From Sphingomonas sp. ERG5 (GTDB lineage: Bacteria; Pseudomonadota; Alphaproteobacteria; Sphingomonadales; Sphingomonadaceae), in the NCBI RefSeq assembly GCF_000803065.1, contig NZ_JSXI01000067.1, positions 1 through 64,000 of the forward strand: a DNA stretch of 64,000 nt, read 5' to 3'. Position numbers and translations under genes: made by a program. The notes beneath the pieces are model-generated. The model did not search any database, was not told the origin of the DNA, and saw only the letters and a list, made by a program, of their open reading frames with translations. Below, piece by piece: positions 23,438 through 32,718 of this stretch; position 1 is the first letter of the stretch; the number at the start of each line of letters is the position of its first letter.

Positions 23438-24762
23438 ATCGCCTCCAACGCCTGTTCGAAATCGGCGATCAGGTCATCCGCATCTTCCACGCCGATCGAG
23501 ATTCGCACAAGGTTGTCCGTGATGCCGAGCGCCTGTTTGCGCGCATCGGGCACTGACAAATGCGTCATTGCCGCCGGATGGCTGGCAAGCGTCTCGGTGC
23601 CGCCGAGGCTGACCGCGAGCTTGGCGATCTTGAGCGCGTCGAGGAACGCGAACGCTTCTTTCTCGCCGCCCTTGACGATCAGCGAGAAAGTCGAGCCCGC
23701 ACCAGTGCAATGGCGGCGATAGATATCGGCCTGGCGCTCCATCCCGGGCGTGCTTTCGAGGAAGCCGAGATAGCCGACGCGCTCGACCTTGGGATGGGTG
23801 CGCAGATACTCGCACACCTTGATCGCGTTCTCGCCCGCGCGGCTCATGCGCAGTTCGAGCGTCTCGAGGCTGCGCATCAGCATCCAGGCGGTGTTGGGGT
23901 CGCAGATCGTGCCGATCGTGTTGCGCATCAACCGGATGGTATTGATGTGCGCTTTCGACCCGAGCACGCCGCCCGCGACAAGGTCGCTATGCCCGCCGGC
24001 ATATTTGGTCAGGCTGTAGACCACGATATCGGCGCCATGCTGCAACGGCTTCAGCCACAGGGGCCCAAGAAACGTATTGTCGATCGCGATCGGCGGTTTG
24101 ACTGTGGCATTGGCGAAGATTGCGTCGCGGCTTGCCGCCACGGCCTGGATATCGACCAGCGCATTGGTCGGGTTGGCCGGGCTTTCGAGATAGATCAGCG
24201 CGACATTGCCCGATGCGGCCTTGCTCAGCACCGCATCGATTTCCTCACGCGTCGCGCCGGCCGGGAAGTCGAGCCAATGCACGCCGAAGCGGCCAAGGAT
24301 GCGCGCGATCAGCGTTTCGGTCGCGGCATAGAGCGGGCCGGAATGGACGATGGTGTCGCCGGGCTTGACCATCGACAGGAACAGGGTGGCGATCGCCGAC
24401 ATGCCCGAAGAGAAAGCGAGCGCGTCTTCGGCTTCTTCCCAGATGCCGAGCCGGTCCTCGAGGATTTCCTGATTCGGTCCGTTGAAGCGCGAATAGACCA
24501 GGCCTTCGGCGCCGCCCGGGCGCTTGCCGGTCACGCCTTCGAAGTGACGCTTGCCCGCGGCGGCATTGGGGAAGACGAAGGTCGAGGTGAGGAAGATCGG
24601 CGGCTTCAGCGATCCCTCCGACAGCATCGGATCATAGCCATGGCCCATCATCATGGTCGATGGCTTCAGCTTGCGGTCGCCGATCTTCTCGATGCTCGCC
24701 TTGGGTTTGCCGCGCGGTGGGACGCCGGTCAGATCGGCTTCGGTTTCGTTCTTGTTCGGCAT
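23434..24762 (-). CDS. Cystathionine gamma-synthase family PLP enzyme
   Basis: 442 aa, Cys/Met metabolism PLP-dependent family. PLP lysine is Lys253 in YSLTKYAGGHSDLVAGG; other family motifs are LIYLESPANPTNALVDI, AIDNTFLGPLWLKPL and GGTETLASHPAAMTHL. The ~45-residue N-terminal extension and PIFLTSTFVFPNAAAGKRHF place it in the cystathionine gamma-synthase family/methionine gamma-lyase-like subgroup common in sphingomonads. Could be a gamma-lyase or O-acylhomoserine sulfhydrylase; sequence alone does not decide. First gene of a four-gene minus-strand operon, divergent from a VOC gene. Confidence 0.9.
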   Translation of the reverse strand: MPNKNETEADLTGVPPRGKPKASIEKIGDRKLKPSTMMMGHGYDPMLSEGSLKPPIFLTSTFVFPNAAAGKRHFEGVTGKRPGGAEGLVYSRFNGPNQEILEDRLGIWEEAEDALAFSSGMSAIATLFLSMVKPGDTIVHSGPLYAATETLIARILGRFGVHWLDFPAGATREEIDAVLSKAASGNVALIYLESPANPTNALVDIQAVAASRDAIFANATVKPPIAIDNTFLGPLWLKPLQHGADIVVYSLTKYAGGHSDLVAGGVLGSKAHINTIRLMRNTIGTICDPNTAWMLMRSLETLELRMSRAGENAIKVCEYLRTHPKVERVGYLGFLESTPGMERQADIYRRHCTGAGSTFSLIVKGGEKEAFAFLDALKIAKLAVSLGGTETLASHPAAMTHLSVPDARKQALGITDNLVRISIGVEDADDLIADFEQALEAI

Positions 24763-24851
24763 GCTCTATGTCCTGCGGAAGGAGTGTTGACCCATCCTAA
24801 CGCGGGATAGTCGCATTTGATACCGCCCCGGGGTGCCAAAGGGAAAAGCCG

Positions 24852-25232
24852 ATGCCTGTCGCAATCGTCTCCGTGCCTGTCACCGATCTCGACCGGGCGC
24901 GCGCTTTCTATGTCGATACGCTTGGCCTGACGCTGTTGCGCGACGAGCCGATGGGGCCGGACATGCGCTGGATTCAGCTGCAGCCAAAGGACGGCGGCGC
25001 GACGATCGCGCTCGTCACCTGGTTCGAACAACTCAGGCCCGGTGGCCAGCAGGGGCTGATGCTCGGGATCGACGATGTGGATGCCGAGCATGCACGGCTG
25101 ATCGCGCTTGGCGTGGAGGTGCCGGCGGTCGCGGAGCAGCCCTGGGGCCGCTACATCATGCTGACTGACCCGGACGGCAATGGCTTGATCCTGTCGCAAC
25201 TGACCGACCCGGCGGAAATCAGGACGCGCTGA
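24852..25232 (+). CDS. VOC superfamily (glyoxalase/dioxygenase-fold) protein
   Basis: 126 aa single-domain vicinal oxygen chelate protein: VSVPVTDLDRARAFYVDTLG at the N-terminus and WGRYIMLTDPDGNGLILSQ at the C-terminus. Two beta-alpha-beta-beta-beta modules at the usual length. AAGGG lies 8-13 nt upstream of the ATG. Substrate unknown. Single gene between the divergent lyase operon and the convergent pgeF operon. Confidence 0.9.
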   Translation: MPVAIVSVPVTDLDRARAFYVDTLGLTLLRDEPMGPDMRWIQLQPKDGGATIALVTWFEQLRPGGQQGLMLGIDDVDAEHARLIALGVEVPAVAEQPWGRYIMLTDPDGNGLILSQLTDPAEIRTR

Positions 25233-25245
25233 TTATCTTCCACCC

Positions 25246-25318
25246 GTTCGTTTCGAGCATAGTCGAGAAACCGCAACCGGGTGCTGTGGCCTGTTTCTCG
25301 ACTGCGCTCGACACGACC
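25246..25318. repeat. Imperfect inverted repeat between convergent genes
   Basis: AGTCGAGAAAC (25261-25271) and GTTTCTCGACT (25293-25303) are perfect reverse complements, and pairing extends outward through CGAGC/GCTCG with two mismatches. It fills the gap between the VOC and pgeF stops. It resembles the dispersed TTTCTCGACTNCGCTCGA elements common in sphingomonad genomes (from memory). There is no T-run. Confidence 0.65.
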
Positions 25319-25332
25319 GGTGGGCGTGGAGC

Positions 25333-26094
25333 CTAGGCTTCCAAACCGATCAGCGAAATCTGCCGCCCATAACCCGGCTCGCCGCGATGCGTCGCGCGGC
25401 GGAAGCTGAAGAAGCGGTCTTCATCGGCATAGGTGTCGAGCCCCAGCGCTTCGATCCGGGTCAGCCCAGCGGCGGCGAGGCGGGCGGTGACATAGGCTTC
25501 CAGGTCGAACTGATGATGACCCGGCTTGCCCGGCGCGAAGAAGCGTTCATTGGCCGGATCGTCGGCCGCGAAGCGCTGCGCGAAACCGTCATCGACCTCG
25601 TAACTGGCGCGGGCAATGCACGGACCGATCGCCGCCGCGATGCGCTCGCGCCGCGCGCCGAGCGCCTCCATTGCCGTGATCGTCGCATCGGTGACGCCGC
25701 CGATCGCGCCCTTCCAGCCGGCATGCGCCGCGCCAATCACGCCGGCTTCGGTGTCAGCGAATAGCACCGGAGCACAATCGGCGGTCAGCACGCTCAGCAG
25801 CAAGCCAGGTCGGTCAGTGACCAGCGCATCGCCGCGCGGGCGTTCCGCGAGCGGCGCGGTGACGGTGATCACATCGGCGGAATGGATCTGAAACAGGCCG
25901 ACCAACGTCGCGCCGGGCAGCACGGCCGTGGTCGCCCGGATGCGGTTCTCGGCGACGGCATCGGGGTCGTCCTCCGATCCGATGCCGACGTTCAGGCCGG
26001 CATGGATGCCGTTCGATACGCCGCCACGCCGGCCGAGAAAGCCGTGCGCCACGCCGCCGAGCGTGCGACTGCGAATGACCTCGACCTCGCTCAC
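25333..26094 (-). CDS. pgeF: Peptidoglycan editing factor / multicopper-fold PgeF
   Basis: 253 aa, YfiH/LACC1 family (formerly polyphenol oxidase). Motifs: GVSNGIHAGLNVGIGSEDD, FQIHSADVI, LTADCAPVLFADTEAGVIG, AHAGWKGAIGG, with the His/Cys zinc site (HSAD, DCAP, HAGW). Family members prevent misincorporated L-Ser in peptidoglycan or act on purine nucleosides. GTG 26094 overlaps the GNAT stop (GTGA). Last gene of lgt-midA-GNAT-pgeF; the lgt-midA-pgeF order is a familiar alphaproteobacterial cluster. Confidence 0.93.
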   Translation of the reverse strand: MSEVEVIRSRTLGGVAHGFLGRRGGVSNGIHAGLNVGIGSEDDPDAVAENRIRATTAVLPGATLVGLFQIHSADVITVTAPLAERPRGDALVTDRPGLLLSVLTADCAPVLFADTEAGVIGAAHAGWKGAIGGVTDATITAMEALGARRERIAAAIGPCIARASYEVDDGFAQRFAADDPANERFFAPGKPGHHQFDLEAYVTARLAAAGLTRIEALGLDTYADEDRFFSFRRATHRGEPGYGRQISLIGLEA

Positions 26095-26636
26095 AGCACA
26101 AGCCGCATCAGATTGTCGTCATCGACCGTCTCGCCGACGCGGAAGGCATAGCGGCCAATATCGCGGAAGCCGTAGCGTTCGTAGAAACGGTGCGCGCGAT
26201 GATTGTCGACATAGACGCTGAGGATGACTTCCTTCGCGCCATGCGACCGCGAATGCTCCAGCGCCCAGTCCATCAGGGTCTGGGCGACGCCCTGGCCCTG
26301 CCACGGTCCCAGGACATAGAATTGATACAGCTCGATCGCATCGGGCCGCCATTCGCCGGGGAAGGTGACCGGACCCATTTTGACGAAGCCGATGATCTTG
26401 TCGCCCTCGAGCGCGAGCCGGACCGCGAAATCGGGATCGGACAACTGCGAGGGCAAGCCGTTCGCGCCGAATGCTTCGTCGAGAAAGGCGGCGAGATCGG
26501 ATTGGCGATAGAGCGTGCCGAACGTCTCGGTGAAGCTGCGCCGCGCCATGGCCGCCAGGGCCGGGCCGTCGATGGTGCGCGCGTCGCGATACGTGATGGC
26601 AGGGGAAGGGGCGAGATCGGTCATGCCGCCCGCCAT
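26091..26636 (-). CDS. GNAT family N-acetyltransferase
   Basis: Up to 181 aa; the start may be 26636 or the internal MTDLAPSP at 26624. GNAT core: FYVLGPWQGQGVAQTLMDWAL (motif A, QGQGVA acetyl-CoA loop), then EVILSVYVDNHRAHRFYERYGF (motif B). Acceptor unknown; the pattern recalls RimI-like and polyamine/spermine-type acetyltransferases. It is inserted between midA (37 nt) and pgeF (4-nt overlap) in the lgt operon. Confidence 0.9.
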   Translation of the reverse strand: MAGGMTDLAPSPAITYRDARTIDGPALAAMARRSFTETFGTLYRQSDLAAFLDEAFGANGLPSQLSDPDFAVRLALEGDKIIGFVKMGPVTFPGEWRPDAIELYQFYVLGPWQGQGVAQTLMDWALEHSRSHGAKEVILSVYVDNHRAHRFYERYGFRDIGRYAFRVGETVDDDNLMRLVL

Positions 26637-26673
26637 ATGCCGTTGCGGGCGATCCCGCTACCGATCGCCTCGA

Positions 26674-27720
26674 TTATGCGAAACCGGCCGGTGCCGGCCA
26701 CGCTGGCGCGGTGACTGCAAGCGCCTTGAACAGCGTACCCATCGCCTCGGGACCGATCAGTCGATCGCGATCGGCGGCGATACCGGCGGCGCGGCCGGGC
26801 GCGGCGGCGCTCAGCGCGGCCGCGCGTGCGGCCACGCCAAGTGTCACGAGCAAAGCGCCCTGATCGACCGGTCCGAATCGAGCGGCGCTTTCGGACTGGG
26901 CGGCGGCGGCGAGCGTCGCCAGGTCGACATGCGCGGTCAGGTCATGCTCGCCGGGATTGTCGAACGGATTGACGAAGCCATGCGCGCGCATCGCCTGCAG
27001 CGTGTCGCCGACCGCCGGGCCTTCATAGCCATAGTCGATGACCAGCGCGGCGCCGCCTTGCGCAACGATGCGCTGCGCCAGATCCCGCACGATCGCGACG
27101 CTGGCGGGGGATGTCTCGACGATCGACCCCGGCGGAGCCTCGCGCAAATGCGGCGGCAGGATCGTCTCGGGCACTTGCTTGCCGGCGATCGGCAGGAACA
27201 GCAGATCCTGACAGGCGACGAGCCGCTCATGCCAGCCGCCGATCGTGCGCACGAGTTGATGGATCGGCAGGGCGTCGAAAAATTCATTGGCGATGACGAT
27301 CAGGGCGCGATCATCGGGCAGCGTCGACACGCTGTCATGCCAAGTCGCCCCTGGCACCCGCTCGGCCTGCGCCGCACGCAGCACCGGGCTGGTTTCGACG
27401 AAATGCACCGGCGGTTTCAGGCCGATCGTCGCCATCGCGCGCAACGCATCGGCGGCGAGCGTGCCACGCCCCGGGCCGAGTTCGACCCAGGCGATATCGG
27501 GCCGGCCGGCGCGATCCCACAGATCGGCGCACCACAGGCCGATCAGTTCGCCGAACATCTGGCTGATCTCGGGCGCGGTGGTGAAGTCGCCCGCCGCACC
27601 CAGCGGATCGCGCGTCGCATAATAATGCGCGTTCGCCGCGCCCATGAAATGCGCGATGGGAATCGGTCCGGCGAGCGTGATCGCCCGGGCGAGCCGGTCG
27701 GGAAGGGGGGCGTCGGTCAT
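26674..27720 (-). CDS. MidA/NDUFAF7-type SAM-dependent methyltransferase
   Basis: 348 aa, PF02636 family. Motifs IPIAHFMGAANAHYYAT, GDFTTAPEISQMFGELIG, WVELGPGRGTLAADALR (SAM loop) and IVIANEFFDALPIHQLV are diagnostic. Mitochondrial homologues methylate an arginine of the NDUFS2 subunit during complex I assembly; the bacterial role is presumed similar but unproven. Follows lgt by 19 nt and precedes the GNAT gene by 37 nt. Confidence 0.92.
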   Translation of the reverse strand: MTDAPLPDRLARAITLAGPIPIAHFMGAANAHYYATRDPLGAAGDFTTAPEISQMFGELIGLWCADLWDRAGRPDIAWVELGPGRGTLAADALRAMATIGLKPPVHFVETSPVLRAAQAERVPGATWHDSVSTLPDDRALIVIANEFFDALPIHQLVRTIGGWHERLVACQDLLFLPIAGKQVPETILPPHLREAPPGSIVETSPASVAIVRDLAQRIVAQGGAALVIDYGYEGPAVGDTLQAMRAHGFVNPFDNPGEHDLTAHVDLATLAAAAQSESAARFGPVDQGALLVTLGVAARAAALSAAAPGRAAGIAADRDRLIGPEAMGTLFKALAVTAPAWPAPAGFA

Positions 27721-27739
27721 TCCGGTAAGGGGGAGCGCC

Positions 27740-28612
27740 TCAGGCGACGCTCTCGGCCCCCGCGATCGGCTCGATTCGCTCGCGCCGCTTCGCCGCGGTG
27801 GCGATCAGATAGGCGCCGCCCAGGATCATCGGCACGCACAGCCATTGCCCCATATGCAGGCCGGTCGATTCGATGAACGTCCCCTGAAACTGCGAATCGG
27901 GCTCGCGATAGAATTCGACGATGAAGCGCGCGATGCCATAGCCGGCGACAAAGATGCCGACGAGCTTGCCCGGGTCATAGCGCGCCTTGGTCTTCCAGAA
28001 GGCGAACCACAGGATCGCGAACAATAATATGCCTTCCAGCGCGGCTTCGTAGAGCTGGCTCGGATGGCGCGCCAGCGGCCCGCCGCCGCGTTCGAAGATG
28101 ATCGCCCAGGCGACATTGCTCGGCTTGCCCCACAATTCGCCGTTCACGAAATTCGCCAGCCGGCCGAAGAACAGCCCGAACGGCACCACGCAGGCGACAT
28201 AGTCATGCACGCGCAGCCAGTTCAGCTTGTTCTTGCGCGCGAACAGGATGAGCGCGAGGCTGGTGCCGATCACGCCGCCATGGAAGGACATGCCGCCGTC
28301 CCACAGCCGCAGGATGCGGATCGGATCGAGGAACATCTCGGAGGCGTAGAAGATCACATAGCCGATTCGCCCGCCCAGGATGACGCCGAGCGTGGCATAA
28401 AAGACGAGGTCGTCGGCATGACGCCGCGCCATCGGCGACCCTGGCTGGGCGATCAGCTTGAGCAGATACCACCAGCCGACCAGGATGCCGGTGATATAGG
28501 CGATCGAATACCATTTGATCTGGAAGAAGCCGAGATCCAGCGCCACGGGGTCAAGCCCGAGACTGCTGAAAGTCAGGTGCGTCTGGGCGGCGGTGGCGGC
28601 AGTCAGGATCAA
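27740..28612 (-). CDS. lgt: Prolipoprotein diacylglyceryl transferase
   Basis: Inner-membrane enzyme attaching diacylglycerol to the lipobox cysteine of prolipoproteins. About 290 aa from TTG 28612 (GGGGA upstream); the open frame further upstream would overlap the divergent gene and has no homology. Multiple helices; signature GRIGYVIFY, MSFHGGVIG, and GRLANFVNGELWG with the essential Arg/Asn. It heads the operon with midA, GNAT and pgeF. Divergent from the acyl-CoA synthetase gene with 64 nt between. Confidence 0.95.
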   Translation of the reverse strand: MILTAATAAQTHLTFSSLGLDPVALDLGFFQIKWYSIAYITGILVGWWYLLKLIAQPGSPMARRHADDLVFYATLGVILGGRIGYVIFYASEMFLDPIRILRLWDGGMSFHGGVIGTSLALILFARKNKLNWLRVHDYVACVVPFGLFFGRLANFVNGELWGKPSNVAWAIIFERGGGPLARHPSQLYEAALEGILLFAILWFAFWKTKARYDPGKLVGIFVAGYGIARFIVEFYREPDSQFQGTFIESTGLHMGQWLCVPMILGGAYLIATAAKRRERIEPIAGAESVA

Positions 28613-28676
28613 GGCTTTTCCCCGGGCTTTCCAGCCTCCATAAAGAGCCAAGGCGATAGAACCAATAGGAGAGAGC

Positions 28677-30392
28677 ATGCGCACCGAGCTTGACCGGCGA
28701 ATGGATGAAGGGCTGGCCAGGCTGAGCGGCGAGGGTGGACCCCTGCCGCTGACCAAAGTGTCGCTTGACCGCTTCGGTGTCGAGGTGCCGATGATCGCCG
28801 CCGCGCCGCCGGCTTTGTCCTATTATTTCGCGCATTTCTGCGCCGAGCATGCCGACAAGACGTTCCTGGTTGCGGGGCCCGAACGGCTGACCTTCGCGGC
28901 GGTTTTCGCATCGGCGCAACAGGTCGCGGGTGCGCTGGCGGGTGAGCTTGGCGTCAAAAAGGGCGACCGAATCGGCATCGCGATGCGCAATTCGCCCTCC
29001 TGGATCGTGCTGTATATGGGCATCGTCATGGCCGGGGGGATTGCCACCCTGCTCAACGGCTGGTGGCAATCGGCCGAGCTCGACGCGGCGATGCGCGATG
29101 TCGAATGCAGCCTGGTCTTTGCCGATCCGCCGCGCGCCAAACGCCTGGCCGAGGTTGCCGGGCTGACCGCCAAGGTCGTGACGATCGACGATCTCCAGCC
29201 GCTGGCGAATGCGCTTGCGCCGGTGACCAGTCTCGCCCGGGCGGAAGCCTTGCCCATGCTGGCGGGCACGGACGATGCGACGATCCTGTTCACTTCGGGA
29301 TCGACCGGCCAGTCCAAGGGCGCGATCAGCGATCACCGCGCGGTGCTGCAAGGCATTTTCAACTATCTGACTCAGGCGCTGGTCATGCTCGGCATCTCGA
29401 CCGAGAATGGCGTCGCGCCGCCGGCGCAGCATGCGACCCTGCTCAACGTGCCGCTGTTCCATGTGACGGCGGAGGTGCCGGTGTTCCTGCAAAGCTTCGC
29501 GATGGGGCGGAAGCTGGTGCTGATGCCGAAATGGGATGCCGAGGACGCGATGCGGCTGATCGAGGCGGAAACGGTGACCTATTTCGTCGGCGTGCCGCTG
29601 ATGAGTTTCGAGATCCTCACCCATCCCAACCGTTCGAAATATAATCTCTCGACGGTGAGCGATTTCGCCGCCGGGGGCGCACCGCGTCCGGTCGATCATG
29701 TCCGGCGAATCAAGGATGAGATGGGCGGACCCAATGGCGAGGGCGCGCCGCTGCTGGGCTATGGGTTGACCGAGACCAATGGCGTCGGTTGCGGCAATTG
29801 GCGCAGCAACTATATCGCCAAGCCCAATTCGACCGGGCGCGCGTCGGCGCCGCTGGTCGATCTGGCGATCCTCGACGGGAACGGCAAGCCGGTCACGGCG
29901 GGCGCGCGCGGCGAAGTCGGCATCCGGTCGGTCTGCAATTTCCGCGAATATTACAACCGCCCCGCAGCGACGCGCGAGGCCTTCACGTCGGACGGTTATT
30001 TCCTGACCGGCGACATCGGCTATCTCGATGACGAGGGCTATCTGTTCATCGTCGATCGCAAGAAGGATATCATCATCCGCGGCGGCGAGAATATCTCCTG
30101 CCAGGAAGTCGAGGCGGCGATCTACGAACATCCCGCGGTCGCCGAGGCGGCGGTGTTCGGCCTGCCCGATGAGCGTTACGGCGAAGTGCCGGGCGCGGTG
30201 GTCACATATCGCGATGGCGAAACGCTGACCCCGGAGGAGCTCTGCGCTTTCCTGTTCGCGCATATCGCGGCGTTCAAGGTGCCGCAGCGCATCTGGACCT
30301 CGGGCGAACCTCTGCCACGGCTCGGCACCGAGAAGATCGACAAGGTGAGCTTGCGGACCAAATACCGGGCGATCGCGGCGGCGGAGGCCTGA
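28677..30392 (+). CDS. Acyl-CoA synthetase (AMP-forming)
   Basis: ANL superfamily ligase, 571 aa: activates a carboxylic acid as acyl-AMP then acyl-CoA. P-loop TILFTSGSTGQSKGAIS, the GYGLTETNGVGCGNW block, TGDIGYLDDEGYLFIVDRKKDII and the C-terminal lysine region (PRLGTEKIDKVSLR). AGGAG lies 8 nt before the ATG. Sequence pattern fits medium/long-chain fatty acid or terpenoid acid ligases; substrate unresolved. The following oxidase gene is 85 nt downstream. Confidence 0.9.
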   Translation: MRTELDRRMDEGLARLSGEGGPLPLTKVSLDRFGVEVPMIAAAPPALSYYFAHFCAEHADKTFLVAGPERLTFAAVFASAQQVAGALAGELGVKKGDRIGIAMRNSPSWIVLYMGIVMAGGIATLLNGWWQSAELDAAMRDVECSLVFADPPRAKRLAEVAGLTAKVVTIDDLQPLANALAPVTSLARAEALPMLAGTDDATILFTSGSTGQSKGAISDHRAVLQGIFNYLTQALVMLGISTENGVAPPAQHATLLNVPLFHVTAEVPVFLQSFAMGRKLVLMPKWDAEDAMRLIEAETVTYFVGVPLMSFEILTHPNRSKYNLSTVSDFAAGGAPRPVDHVRRIKDEMGGPNGEGAPLLGYGLTETNGVGCGNWRSNYIAKPNSTGRASAPLVDLAILDGNGKPVTAGARGEVGIRSVCNFREYYNRPAATREAFTSDGYFLTGDIGYLDDEGYLFIVDRKKDIIIRGGENISCQEVEAAIYEHPAVAEAAVFGLPDERYGEVPGAVVTYRDGETLTPEELCAFLFAHIAAFKVPQRIWTSGEPLPRLGTEKIDKVSLRTKYRAIAAAEA

Positions 30393-30477
30393 CGCGACCA
30401 GGCCTGCCTTCCCGACCGCCGTTCCGTTTGCTGCCACGTCTCTTTCCACACCTCACCCGCCGCGATAGAGCATCATC

Positions 30478-32718
30478 ATGGCGGCAGGCGACACAAGGGG
30501 CAGGATCGACCGACGCACGCTGCTGATTGGCGGCGGCGCGGGAGTCGGGCTGATCGTGGCCTGGGCCGTGTGGCCGCGCAGCTATGCGCCCAATCTGACG
30601 CCGGCCAAAGGCGAGACGGTGTTCGGCGCCTGGTTGAAGATCGGCGTCGACGGTCATGTCACTGTCGCGGTGCCGCAGGCCGAACATGGCCAGGGCGTCT
30701 ATACCACCTTGCCGCAGATCGTCGCCGATGAGCTGGGCGCGGACTGGCGTACCGTCAGCGTGCAGCCGGCGCCGCTCAATCCGCTTTATGCCAATGCGCT
30801 GGCCGCGAACGAGCTGTTCGGCGGCGCTTTCGGGGCCTTGCCCGAGCCGCTTCGCGCCACCCATGCGCAGCGCAGCGCGCTGGTGCTGACCGGCGGGTCG
30901 AGTTCGGTTCGCGCGTTCGAGGGCGAATTGCGCGCGGCGGGTGCGGCGGCGCGGATCATGTTGTCCAAGGCGGCCGCCAAACGCTGGGGCGTCGACTGGC
31001 AATCGACCGGCACGGCGGCGGGGTTCGTCGTGCACGGTACGAAGAAGCTGCGCTTCGCCGAACTGGTGACCGAGGCGGTGCATCAGAAGGTCCCCAGCCC
31101 GATCCCGTTGCGCGGGGGCGACACCAACCGGCTCTACGGGCAATCGCTACCTCGGCTGGATGTCCCTTCCAAGGTCGATGGTTCGGCCAATTTCGCCGGC
31201 GATATCCGTCTACCCGACATGGTGTTCGCGGCGATCCGCCAGGGGCCGGTCGGCGATTCGAAACTGATTCGCGTCGACCGCGCGGCGGCCGACAGGATTC
31301 GCGGTGTGCTGTCGGTGGTGACCAATGATCGCTGGGTCGCGGCCATCGCCAATAACTGGTGGGCGGCGAACAAGGCGCTCGACGCGCTCAGCCCGCGTTT
31401 CGAGACCAGGGGCGCGATCATCAGCAGCGCGTCGATCGACGCGGCGCTTGATGCCGCGCTCGACGGGCCGGGTACGCGCATGGCGGCGCTCGGTGATCTC
31501 GGGCCGGTGTTCAAGGGCGCCAATGTCGTGACCGCGCAATATCGTGCGGGACTTGCGGTGCACGCCGCGATCGAAACGATGACCGCGACCGCGCATTATC
31601 ATGACGGTCGGCTCGAGCTGTGGCTGCCGACTCAGGCGCCGGGCCTGGCGCGGGGCGCGGCGGCGGCGATCCTCGGCATTCCCGAGAATGACGTGATCGT
31701 CCATCCGATGCTGGTCGGCGGATCGTTCGGCGCCAATCTCGAACATCAGGCCGCCGAGCAGGCGGCATTGCTGGCGGAGCGGCTCAAGCGCCCGGTGCAG
31801 CTGGTCTGGTCGCGCAGCGAGGATATGCTGCACGATCGCTATCGCCCGCCCGCCGCGGCGCGGATGAGCGCGCGGCTCGGTCCCAATGGACAGATTCTCG
31901 GCTGGCTGGCGAAGATCGCGGCGCCGTCGACCGGGCGCGAGATTGCCGGGCGATTGCTGTCGGGCGATACTACCGCCCGCGCCCTGCTTGCGACCAGCAG
32001 CAGTGGCGATGCCTATGCGGTGGCAGGGGCCAGGCCATTCTATCGGTTGCCCGCTTATGCGATCGACCATCATCCCGCCGAGATCGGCGTGCCGACCGGG
32101 CATTGGCGCTCCGGCGCGCATAGCTATACCGCCTTCTTCACCGAATGCTTCCTTGATGAATTGGCGCATGTCGCCGGCACCGAACCCCTGTCATACCGTA
32201 TCGGCATGCTTGGCGGCGATGCCCGGCTGGCGCGTTGCCTGTCCACCGCCGCTGCGCTGGGCGGCTGGGAGGGCGGCGTTCCGGGCAGCGGACAGGGCAT
32301 TGCCTGCCATGCGTTTCGCGGTTCCTATATCGCGGTGCTGGCCGAGGCGCATATCGGCGACGATCAGCGCCCGGTGGTCGACCGGCTGGTTGCGGCGGTC
32401 GATTGCGGACGCCAGGTCAACCCCGATGTCGTGCTGCAAGCGATCGAGGGCGGACTGATCTTCGGCATGGCGGCGGCGCTGGGCGGGACGACCGGCTTCA
32501 CCGAGAATCTCGCCGATGCGCGCGGCTTTGGCGATCTCGCGCTGCCGCGCCTTGCCGACACGCCCGACATCACGATCGAAATGATCCGCAGCGAAGCCGA
32601 TCCGGGTGGTGTCAGTGAACTCGCCGTGCCGCCGGTCGCGCCAGCCATCGCCAATGCACTGCAGGCCGCGACGGGCTTCCGCATGCGCACCCTGCCGCTG
32701 ACGCCCGGAGAAGCGTGA
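30478..32718 (+). CDS. Xanthine dehydrogenase-family Mo-cofactor subunit, Tat-exported
   Basis: 746 aa, molybdenum-hydroxylase large subunit of the isoquinoline/aldehyde oxidoreductase (IorB) type. The N-terminus IDRRTLLIGGGAGVGLIVAW is a Tat signal, possibly uncleaved. Mo-cofactor-binding blocks include PQAEHGQGVYTTLPQIVADE, VGGSFGANLEHQAAEQA and the C-terminal GGVSELAVPPVAPAIANAL with the catalytic Glu. No 2Fe-2S small subunit is adjacent, which is unusual. It overlaps hemH by 4 nt (GTGA). Substrate likely an aldehyde or N-heterocycle, by family only. Confidence 0.9.
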   Translation: MAAGDTRGRIDRRTLLIGGGAGVGLIVAWAVWPRSYAPNLTPAKGETVFGAWLKIGVDGHVTVAVPQAEHGQGVYTTLPQIVADELGADWRTVSVQPAPLNPLYANALAANELFGGAFGALPEPLRATHAQRSALVLTGGSSSVRAFEGELRAAGAAARIMLSKAAAKRWGVDWQSTGTAAGFVVHGTKKLRFAELVTEAVHQKVPSPIPLRGGDTNRLYGQSLPRLDVPSKVDGSANFAGDIRLPDMVFAAIRQGPVGDSKLIRVDRAAADRIRGVLSVVTNDRWVAAIANNWWAANKALDALSPRFETRGAIISSASIDAALDAALDGPGTRMAALGDLGPVFKGANVVTAQYRAGLAVHAAIETMTATAHYHDGRLELWLPTQAPGLARGAAAAILGIPENDVIVHPMLVGGSFGANLEHQAAEQAALLAERLKRPVQLVWSRSEDMLHDRYRPPAAARMSARLGPNGQILGWLAKIAAPSTGREIAGRLLSGDTTARALLATSSSGDAYAVAGARPFYRLPAYAIDHHPAEIGVPTGHWRSGAHSYTAFFTECFLDELAHVAGTEPLSYRIGMLGGDARLARCLSTAAALGGWEGGVPGSGQGIACHAFRGSYIAVLAEAHIGDDQRPVVDRLVAAVDCGRQVNPDVVLQAIEGGLIFGMAAALGGTTGFTENLADARGFGDLALPRLADTPDITIEMIRSEADPGGVSELAVPPVAPAIANALQAATGFRMRTLPLTPGEA

